Assembly: GCF_037042905.1 (NCBI RefSeq) | Contig: NC_087252.1 | Span: 22,461,701-22,525,700 of the forward strand | Source: Lytechinus pictus | Lineage: Eukaryota; Echinodermata; Echinoidea; Temnopleuroida; Toxopneustidae | Direction of reading: 5' to 3' | Length of the DNA: 64,000 nt | Shown here: piece by piece, positions 11,692-23,600 of the stretch | Layout of the letters: the number at the start of each line of letters is the position of its first letter | How positions within the stretch are numbered: position 1 is the first letter of the stretch | Notes under the pieces: generated by a model | What the model saw: the letters and a program-made list of their open reading frames with translations, nothing else | Told to the model about the DNA's origin: nothing | The model's database searches: none | Position numbers and translations under genes: made by a program

Positions 11692-14600
11692 TTTCACACT
11701 CAATTAATGGTGATCTATCACACTAAGAAATCCCGGTGCAAATGGGGTGTACGATACGTGCGTACACCTCGCAATACCATCGAGGTGCAAGTTAGCTCTT
11801 TTGCGAGAGTACGTGTCTGTTGTGCACCCCTGTACTCTTTGCGTGCACCCCACCAGTCTCGCTGATAGACGTATGGTATAGATAAAGTTGATTTGTGATC
11901 GAAGATTACCCGAAATAACAATGCACTAACGCCACACTTTAATAATTTTTAAAATATTCAATATTTATGTGATAATTGTTTAAAAAACACATTTGATTAC
12001 GTATACATTTGGAGAAACAGTAAATAGAGCTACTTGAATCACAACTATCAGCACAAGTCAAAAAAGAAGCGGATCATATCCCTAGAGACCTCCTCCCAGA
12101 TTCAGCGCTTCTCGTTGGCATAGCGGGAAGAATCTTGATTACAGAAACAACGAGGTGAGTTCGAGTCCCAACCAAGGTAACAAAAAATCGATACAGAAAG
12201 TAAATGGACCGAAAGTCTCGACAGTCTTCTTGTTATTTTAGGTGGGGTACATTATGCACCCTCAGGGGTAGACGTTTACACCCTCTAAGGTGCAGATGGA
12301 CACCCCAAATACGTGTGCACCCCTATGGGTACTCGTATAGGAACAAGCCTGTGCACCCCTAGGGGTGTAAAATTGAACCCGAATTTCTTAGTGTGTATGT
12401 CAGGAAAAATTTGACAAGCAAAAACGTCCTCGCTTGCGAATGTACGGCATATATTTCCCTTACAAGATATTTGTTAAGGCTACGAAGGAGGTGCCGGGGG
12501 GGGGGGCACGGGTCGGGTGTGCCCCTACCTGTATGGCAGGGGCCGCGCGGAACCAGGGGGGGGGGGCTTTTTTCCAAAACCGTTTACAAAAACGTAAAAA
12601 TTACCATATGATTGTAATTTTTAGCATGGTCAGCCCCCCCCCCCCCACTTTTGGCTCAGCCCCCCCACTTTGAAAACCGTTCCGCGGCCCCTGTATGGAT
12701 CCGCCACGGGAGGGGGGGGGGGTTATCGAGGATAGATCACAGATAGTCGCAAGACTAATTGGGTAAGTCCATTTATTAATGGTCACGTCATAGTACATCC
12801 TACTGAATCAATACAAAGCTATATCCAATTCAATTAAAACAAACATTTATTTTCTTCTATTTTTCACAATTTTTTTTTGCTATAAATTATACATTAAAAA
12901 TCATTTGTCATAATATGAATATAGGCTATAACATATTTGTTTTATAAGCATTTTACACTCACTGCTCTGCGATCCAATTTGACTCCCATCCAGGCAATCA
13001 AAACGTCTTTGTGTATCGTTGTCGTCACATCCAACCCAGACAAACCCGATACCGACATCGCCCAGGAACTCGAGGACGAAATCCATTTCGGACCTCGAGT
13101 TCGGTACGAAGGGAATAGAATCGAGTTCGGAGCATAGTTGCACGGCCTGCTCGTAAGTGACCGGGTCCGCCCAGGCGAGGCGATAGCATCCGTCTGTTCT
13201 CCGCAACCACCCAGCCGGACACGTCCGATCTAGGAACAGGACAAAATATGAAATTCATTCATATCTTTTCATCTATTTAATCATAGGAACAGACTGAATA
13301 TATTTTTATTAAAAAACTAACAACAAAAATAGACAGGATATAACGACACTTGACAATGGTGAAAATCGTCATCATCGTCGTCGTCATTATTATCAATAGT
13401 TTTCCCAGCTTTTCACTAATCTTCTATTTATTTCATTCGTCCAATGAGATGAAATGTAGCCATCGACTTCGGGGGCAGGGGTGATGATTTCAAGTAGTAA
13501 AAGGAGAAGAGGGAAGGAAGAGAGAGACGAGAGAAAAGTATTTAAGTTGATGTTATTGAACGTACAATCCCGCCCCCCCCCCCCCCCCCCCACTCCGGGG
13601 TCGGAAGGACCGCATGCGTGTTCCCAAAATGTCCGGTAAAGGAGTACTTTTTCGCGGGACAAGTCCGGCCCGCGAATTGTAAAAAAGGGGGTGTATTTGT
13701 ATTTTCACTCGGAGATTTCTTTTAAAAGGGGGTGTTTTTTATCTCTCTCTTTGGACTCTTGAGAAATTTTTAAAAGGGGGTTATGAAATATCGTGAATAA
13801 CATAGAAAAATAGTTCAAATCCCGGGATTAAATTCCTAAAATTCCTGCTAGTTTTGAAAGCTCATTAAGGATTATTTCATTTTGAAAAGTAAAGTACGGA
13901 CCTTTTGTTGGAATGAGAGCTCACCTGAAATAGGGGGTACATATTGAGCAGTGTTCCGGATTTAGGGGGGTCTCCAAGGCAGAAAAAGCCCGCAAAAATC
14001 CCTCGAAAGGGGGTTCAGAAATTTTGGCAGACCTTCGATAGGGGGGTGCTTTCAAAGGGAGGGAACGAGCATAGGCGTACCCTAAATAACACTGAGTGGG
14101 AGGGGGGGGGCCGGGCGTACAATACCCGATATAATATACAACTGAAGAACAAGAATTATGTCGCGATTGAACGAACATTGGTCTGAACTCCCACCGAAAT
14201 ACTATATGGCCCGGCGTATTCTGAACTCTGGTTTAAAGTTGTGGTTTAACTATGGAGAGCTAATTGGAGCACAAATCCCTAACAGTACACATTCAATTTA
14301 TTAACTCATAGGACACGCAAATTGTTCATAATTGTCTTGAAATGATAACTGAAGTATTTTTCTTCATTATGAAAGCAAAAGGAAACAAAATAGTAAATAT
14401 AAGGAATATAATATAGACAGAAATTTTGAATTTTTGGCTCCCCACAATTTTAGGACAGAGGTAAACCGTGGTCTAAGTTAAACCTGACTTCAGAATACGG
14501 GCCTATGTGTTAAAAAAATGCAACAGGCCTTCCCCTATAGAAATCATTCCTTCTATCGAAGTAGGCGAGCATCAATGACAACAAAATAATTTAATCATTA

Positions 14601-17600
14601 CATGAGTTTACTCTACATCAAATTGGGTCCAAGATTATAACTTGTTTAGTTTAATTAGTGATTTTTTGCAACGGGAAGGGGTTCAAGAACACAGCAAATG
14701 CATTAAAAATACCCGTCACAGGACAATAAACAGTTGGGAGGTCTTTGTCGAAAGTAATTGGTGAACCAGAATAGCAGTTTCATCCTACGTTTCTGACCTG
14801 ACAAAAAAAATAAACATATTTCGCTCGTCCACACTTCAGATTCACGGAGGAAACTTTTGCTCTGATTCATTAACTCTCGGCAAAAACCTCTTTGTTATTA
14901 AGAGCTTTTGACAATAGATTATCTTTGTTCTTGAAGCCGTCCCTGTTGTAGTTGCGAGTACCTCCCTAATAATGACATATGAGAAACGAACGTAAAATGG
15001 TCGGAACAATTTTTCTATTTGAGGACGACCACTTGTTATACCTTTAACGGTAACATTGAACGAACATTGGTCTGAGTTTCCTGAGGGATCCATTGCCGTG
15101 GCAACTACAGTATATTCCCCGGCATCCCACGATCCTTCGGTCATATCGGTCGTAACAGTCACGTGACCAGAATCGTCATCGACTTCGATGGGAGGCCATG
15201 ATACATTCGCAGAAAACTCGCCCGTCTCTAGGTACACGACTTTGTCTTCTGGGCATACAATGGTAGGTGGTGTTGTGTCTTTGAGAAAAAAAAAATATCA
15301 TGATTCATGTTTTACAAATTATAGTGTACAGTACTGTTAGAAAATTATCTTACCAGATTGCGTAATCTTACAGGAAATTGGTATTTGGTGTCTGGAACCT
15401 TAAAAATTTCCTTAATTAAAACACCCTTTTCCCCTTTTTAAACAGACCTGTTCTGTTAAATTGCAAGAAAAAAATCCTGTTTTATGAATTTACAGAATGA
15501 TTCTGTTATTGCTTTCTGCAAAATCCTTTTTTCTTGTAAAATCAGGGTTTTTTAACAATGTACATGATAACGATTCATAGAAGAATATTTTCAATCTTTC
15601 TAAAATTAGAGAAGATTAGATTTTTAGTTTGGTAGTTATATTATATACCATGTTAGCGTGATAATCTCTGAAGAAGAATAATAAGTAGGAGGGAAAATAA
15701 TTGAACAGTTTTCAGGCTGTATTTTTCAACATGGACTCAAATAAACTTGACTCATCCGTTAGAGCAAACTAGCAATCATTATAATCTGGTTTATGTCAAA
15801 CTTGACATTAACTTTATATTTTTTAGGAGAAAACCATCATTAACTTTCCCCCTAACTCAAATTAAAATGTCAAATTAAAGGCACTTATACTACTTTCATA
15901 TCTTATAAAGATAGAGTATACTTCCATATCTTATGAAGATATAAAATATCCTAATTCACCTGGTGTTTGTGTTGTCTGTGGTATTTGTGTTGTTACTGGA
16001 ATTGGTGTTGTTGCAGGTGTTGTCGTTTGTGCTGATGTTGTCGTTGGTGTTGTCTGCGTCAATGTTGTACCGGCGGACGATGCTGTTGTCGGTGCCTCTG
16101 TAACGACACGGACATCCACGCCAACTGAAAATTATGAAAGATAAATATATCATGGACTGTTATACAAATTTAGTCTGATCGCAAACTGAGAAAGCAGAAA
16201 AATGGCCGAATGCAAAAGTTTTTCCAAGGGGCAGGACGCGAAAAAAAAAATCGAAGAAATTTTTAAGTGAGCGAGCGAAGCGACCGAGCATGTAATTGGG
16301 GCGATTTTGCATTTTCCTAAAATAAATGAATTTGAAAGATATTTTGCACACTTTTTGTGTTTTGTTGTTGTTGAAAATTTACAGTAAAAATTTAAGTTTT
16401 TCAAATTTCAGGGGGGGGGGGTAACTGACCCATGCACTCCACACCTATTGCACAGGGGGTGGATGAACTATTGTTTAACCCCCCCCCCCCCCCCCCGAAC
16501 AAAAGGTGTAACGCAAGGATTTATGCCATTGTAGTTGACATAGACTTACCGGTTAAATTACGATGATTAAGAAATCATAATAAAAGAAGGGAATCTCCAA
16601 TAATACGAATCGAGAGCCAGAATTTGCGATGAATATTGGCATCTTTCCAACAAGACCGAAGATTTTGTTTGTCCACATCGAAATCATTTTCTACCTATAA
16701 ACCTTGCTTAAGGATAGATATGTAACTTATATGTGGTTAAAATGACTACAAATGTTGCATACAGACCTGTCAGTTTACATTGAAGATCAAAATCTTTCGC
16801 CTTCATGGCACAAGTGACGCCAAGCAAAATAATAATGAAAATTATAACAATAATAATTTTTATATTTAATGATAATAATAATAACTATAAAAAAATGAAT
16901 ACCATCGTTGACAACAAACGATGTCGAATCGACACCGAGTTCGTCCAGATTTCCTTCATCAGCAGCCTCCTCGATGACCTCCTGGACTGCGGCTTGAACG
17001 TCCTCCTCAATCTTCTTAAGTCGGTCATCGATTGAGCCTGCAGGCGTGGTCGTCTCCCCCGGGGCTGTCATTGGCGGAGAGAGAAGCATGATTACGAAGT
17101 CAACGATGATGCTGCCAGGGCTAGGGAAGATAAAACCATATTCCTGATTCCTCGGAGTGACATTAGATACCAAACCATAACTACATTCTTATTGGAAATC
17201 AATATTATTAATTATCAATTATTTACTTTAAACCGTATTTTGGTTGGTCGTACAATGACATGCGCTCAGATTTTAATATCAGATATTAGGCCTATATACA
17301 AAAAAGAGAATATGTCAATTATCATTATCAAAATGATAGTGTTATCAACCATTTTGCGCTTATGGTAATTGAACATTTTTTTTTTTTTTTTATTTTTTTT
17401 TTTTTTTTGGGGGGGGGTTTCGTTAACGTACCCCTCAATGGCCTTTGGTTAAATTAAAGTTGTTTAAGTATGTATTACTTTGTCTGAGAATTTTATACTA
17501 AACATGCTAAACGAACCTAAATCCATTGACTTGCGTCCCATTGTAGACGTCACCGAGATCGCTTCCATAGAAAACATCGTCCATCTTCAATGAAAAAATA

Positions 17601-20600
17601 AGCGATAAAAAGATAATTTTCAACATGCCATGGATCTGGCCACGGAGGATTATCTATTGTTACTTGGGTGCTGTCAATATGATCATCACCCCCAGTAACA
17701 ACAGAATAATCCTCCGTGGACAGGGCCCTGTAACACGCTGAATAGAAAACATGAAAACCCTGTAATACCATCATTATTCTCCAATATGAATCGGGCACCA
17801 CGGATATTGTGGTAAAATGGATGAATAAATCGATATTATGATAACAGAAACTCAAGATTTCAGACGACAAGATTTGAATCATGGAGGTATAAACCAATAT
17901 GGAACGTTTTAATGTCAACGATCTCAAGAGGAGGATCTTAAACGCTTAAGCCTATAGCGTACACCATAATTATGATTCGTTGACATCCGAATATCAAAGA
18001 AATTCTATTAACTTCTGAATAAATTTTACTTTCATAGCCTTGAAATTAACTTAAAATGTTGTCATTGTTTTAGTCTCCATTTAAATCCAATTACGATTTG
18101 AATTTTTAATTGTCTAATATTCATCATCTTTTAATGTAGTATTTTATTTTTATTCTATTTCATTATATTTGATGAATTCTTATTTACACTTGCTCTTTAA
18201 ACATTATTTATTATTTATGTACACCCCAAGTCCTTACATATGTACCTGTTTTAATTGCAAATGTTGCTTTTACCCATGCATAACTTGTGAACATTTTATT
18301 GTAAACAGGCTAATTTCAGCCTTTTTGGCTGTGTAACATGACATTGTATTGTTTTTATACGAAATAAACCATGATTGAATTGAACTGAATTGAATAATAG
18401 CATTTGATATGAACATTCTATCCAATAAAATCTTAGAGGTCAGAGTTCGGTTTAGTGGTATGACTACTTTCAGTCTAGATCGAGCCTCCCTGTAGGAGTA
18501 AAATCAAATTCTGCTCCAAATCGTAATGATGTCATCATCGGCTGCGACTTGAAGCCGATTTGGACTTTCAGTTACTCAGACCAAAGGGCATGCCGCAAAG
18601 TAAAATTCTGATTTTATTATTCCTAACATTGTGCTAAACATCGAATAAAACAATTTTATTTCTTAGAAATAAGACTAGGAACTCTCATATTTAATTAAAA
18701 ATGCGATTTTATCCGAAACGGCGTGGTATCGGATCGAAAGCGCTGGGCTTTAAGTTCTTACCGTGTTGGTAAAATTGTCTGCCAGCGAGCGATATTGAGG
18801 CGATAGGTCGTTGTTGTACTGAGGGATGAAAGCACGATTGGACAGCCTAACCGTTGCATCCAGATTAACCCCAACTAGAGAAGGTAGAAGGAACATCAAG
18901 TTAAAAGATATTGAGTCACGGTGAATTTCAATTAGTGTTGGACTGTTGGGTCTATCCAGATGAAACCCCGTAGCGCAATGAGCCAAACATTTTGAGGGGG
19001 CAAGACATAACGCATGGGGCAAACAATTTCATCAAAGTTGCTAGCGAGCGAAGCGAAAAAGCTTAAATTTTGACATTTTTGGTATAGAAATCGAATTTTT
19101 GGGACACATTGTGACATGCTATTCGAAGAAGGATAATATGTTTCACAATTTTTTTCTTTCCTTTTCTTCCTTTTTTTCTCGATCGAGAAACTTTTTTCTT
19201 GAGGGGGGGTGGATTGTCCCTCAACATGGCCAAGCCCCTTACGCCGGTGATGAAACCTTTGCAGTAGACCCTCACGATCGCAAGAATTTTGGGGGAATGG
19301 GGTTGGAGTTAGTGAAAAATTGCCTTAGATCCATACTCGGGAATAGTAAAAGTGCATACAAACAGCGTTATCTTTTCTGAAAGGGGCTACTTCTCGTGAA
19401 AGTTTTTTACAGCGTTTCTTATCTGAATACATAGAGATGTTAATTATAGACATCTTTGTCATCATTATCACCATCATTATCATCATTATTCACATTAATA
19501 TCACCATCGTCATCATATTACCTTCATCATCACATCGTTATTATCACCATCATCGTCAACATCATTGTCATCATGATCATCGTCAACGTCATTACAGCCA
19601 TTATCATCGTCATTATCATAAACATCACCAACACCACAACCAGCACCATCAATAGCAAACAGTTCTTCGTCTATGATGGGAAACCCGTTGGCTGTTTTTT
19701 TTTTTCATTCCCTATAGTCAGTGACCACCCGGTTTCGGTAATCGATGGGTTAATGACACTTACCAATGACTATTGATCCTCCTGTGTCTGTCGGGCCAGC
19801 ATCAGTTGGTTGCATTGTTACTGGATATAAAACAAATAATCATTAACGTAGATTGGGGTGTTGCAAGAAAACTACAGTGAATAAGTTGGTGCTAACTTTA
19901 CACCATCGGTGTTCATATGGACCGCACAAAGGAATTTACATTAGTGTAAAATTCATTACGCCATTATTTGCCATTTTCAAGGCCAAAAGTAAACCACAAT
20001 ATGATATTTTGATGCCAAACTTACGATCTGAATAATCAATAACTATTGATCACTTTGGTCCATATTCGGAAGTCAGTTTTCACTTAGACCACGGTTTAAC
20101 TCTGTGCTAAAATCATGGGGAGCCAAAAAATATAATGAAGAAATATACTTCAAATACTTCATTTATCATTCCCAGACAATTTTTGAACAATTTGGGTGTC
20201 ATATGAATTAATAAATTGGGTGTGTACTGTAAGGGATTTTTGCACCAATTGGCTCTCCATAGCTAAACCACAACTTTAAACCAGTGTTTGATTTAAACAC
20301 GAGTTCAGAATACGGGCCTATGAGACCTAAGTATTTCGAGGGAATTTGGGTATATTCATGTATGCCATAATAATCTGAACTGCCGCCATATTGATTGACA
20401 TTGTTTAACACAATTATTTAATAACTGAAACAATGTGATTAATTATGCAACTCACCTGTAGGTAATGACTTTTGTCCTGAATAAATTTGAAAAAAAAAAG
20501 AAGGAAAGGGTAAGAACTACAAAGTCCACAAAATCATTTTTTTTTTTATTAATGAAACATTCATAAAGAAATTTTGAATTCGCTAGTAAAAGTTATCGTG

Positions 20601-23600
20601 TGATCATACAAAACAGTACACAAATCAATACAGTAGTGGGTTTGAAAATTTTCATTAAAGAGGATGAAAATAAACACAAACAGAAAGAAAAGAGGAAAGA
20701 AAGCTACCTTAGTTGAGGTTTTGCAGGCATGGTCGTTTACATGACATCAATTTTGACCAATGAGAGGAACGGATTATTCGACATTCTTAAAGAGAGGTTT
20801 ATAATGAAATATAACCTATATTACAAATACAAAGAATACAGTATGAAAAACAATTTTCATTACATGAGGAAAAGGAAGAAAAAGAGGATTTATACGAAAA
20901 ATACGAAAGGAAGAAAGAAGAATAATAAAATAACATGGGAAAGTCCCATAAGAATTAGCGAGCAAAGAGACCCGCCTTCCACACACCCTTACACACCATA
21001 ACACACCCCCACCGTCTCCCACACACAGAAACCTACATGCACACATACACCCACACCCCACACTCACTGTTCACATGCATAGTACGACAATAATACATAT
21101 ACCTGTCGAGAAGTAGATGATCATGAAAACGATGGCGATTAGAACAGCGAATAGACCCAGCGAGATAAGAATCACCACCGTCCGATTCGCTTTCGACCCC
21201 GCCTTCGACACCACGTAATCCAGCATCTCATCTCCCCTCGACCTCGCCCTCGATTTCCAGCTCATCCGGTCGCCAGCTTGGGCCGCCGCTTTCTTCTTCT
21301 GCGCGGCGATGTCGTCGCTTTCGTCATAAACGGGAACTTTCCGAGAGCGGTAATCGCTACCGCCTTTGAGGGCGTGCACATCCATCTCGTCGTAGCGCGC
21401 ATTGGTCATTTCCTGGGCGGGAACCGCTGGCAAGGCGTCAAGCAGTTTTCTTTGATTTGGCGGCGGACACGATGGATTTGATGAGTGCTGGGAAGACCAT
21501 TGGAGCTTCGAAGCCTCGCGAGCAGCCGCGGCGTCGAATTCCTTTACCGGTTTGGTCGAGAGAGCGTCAGACTGTTGGCGGTTGGCGTGATACGAAACGC
21601 GGTTGTGAAGCGGCGGATCGTTGTGATAGAATGTCTCTGGATCATCAAGATAACCTTCTGGTTGGAAATCATCTTCAGTTTGGAACTCTGGATTTTCATG
21701 TTGTTCTTCGTGTTGAAATGATGGTCCCAAGTCTCCCTCTTCTTCCGTATATTGATTGTCCTGTAACAGATGAATAAATGAATAAACATATCATGATTTT
21801 AATTCTTCGTAGAGCGGCTCATATTGTCCTAATGGTTTTTTTAATGCATTTTTTCAAGTGAACTTTTTGGCTTGATTTCATTGTAGATTATAATATTACA
21901 TGATATCGTACAGCTTCCCCCACCCGCGAAATAAGGGCATGCCTCCCCAATCAGATGCAGCGGGACGGTTCAGTGAAAGGGGGGGGGGGGGGTAACCCGG
22001 TGCCAAAAAAAAACGTAGTAAGATGGTAATTTACGTTTTTACACTATTTTATGATTTTTTTTGGGGGGAGGGGGGGCTCATCCTGATGGGGGGGGGGTGA
22101 GTGGCCTTATCCCCCTCCGTTTCGAGGCCCCTGCCCATTCACGGCCTTTTACCGACATTTTCCCGTTATGAATGGGATCTTCGTACAATCTGCGATGTTT
22201 AACCCTTAGGTCGAGCCGGATATGCTATTACCACTTGCACCCAAATAGATCTTTTATTTTTGTTTATTTCTATTTTTTTACAGTGTACGATTTAAATGGG
22301 TGTACTCACTGCTGGAAGATCTGTATTGACGTTACGTTTGATCACTGGCAAGCGTCTTTCCGGCCCATCCGCGGACTCTCCTCCAAGATCATGCTCCTCG
22401 TACTTCCGCACCAGTCCCTTGACATCGACTTCGATCTCCTCGTCGAGAACGCATCTCACTCCTTGCTTCAGACCCTGGTCGTCATCGGGGTTGGTCAATG
22501 AAGGGTCCTCGTGGACCATCCGAGGGCCGAGGTCAGGTGGTCCGCCCGGGGGTCCGTCTCCTTTATTTGGAATGGTCCAATCCTTGTAGTCATTCTGTCA
22601 CAATGATCATGATGATAGTTAGATTTGATGAAGTTACAAAGAGTTTTGAATGGATAGAATAAAATATATCATATATTGTCTTCTCACCCCCCCCTCAAAA
22701 AAAAAAGATAAAGAGAAGAGGTTTGCTATACAATATATTGTACATACGATTGCAGATGAACCCCAAAACATTATCAAACTCAAATAGGCCTACATTCAAT
22801 GAAAAAAAATATATATATCTACATGTACCTACAAACTAATAATCATATTATCAATAATGAAGTTACGAAGACATGAACATTGAATGAAATTATTACATAA
22901 GCATAAGTAAACCCAAGAGACGGAATAAAAATACTGATGACAAGAAGAGAAGGATATAGCAAAAAGTGAGGTACATAAATAAATATTAAACAAGCACATC
23001 GACTCTAAACTGGCACCCTCCTCCAACTAGAGGTAAGTTCAAAATATATAAATACAGAAGAAAGAATGGATGGAAGGAGAAAGTTACAGAGAGGACAGTG
23101 ATAGAGGAAAGGGGAAAGAGAGAGAGAGATTAAACAAAACACAGTTACACACCACACTCACACACAAGCGCACCCCCTACGCACACCCTCTCTCACAAAC
23201 ACACACACACACTTTACAGGTGTTACTCCTGGCTCTGATATTATATTTTATGATTGACAGGTAAAAATAAACAGGAAACGTTCAAAGTTTTATTTATTTA
23301 TAAGGCATATTAATTGAGTTTTGCGTGAATACCAGATACACATGAATTAATGGTTGGAATGAGCAGATGATGTCACGTCCGATTTTTTTTTCTTTAGTAC
23401 ATGAAGTTATGTATATTCACATTATTTCTCCAAGAACTTAAAGGAGAATGAAACCCTTGAAAACAGCTGAATCCATATCAAAGAGAAAAATCAAAGAAAC
23501 ATATTGTTGAAAGTTTGAGGAAGATTGAATGAATAATAAGAAAGTTATGAGCATTTGAATATTGAGATCACTAATGCCATGTAGATCCTCCTATTGGCAA

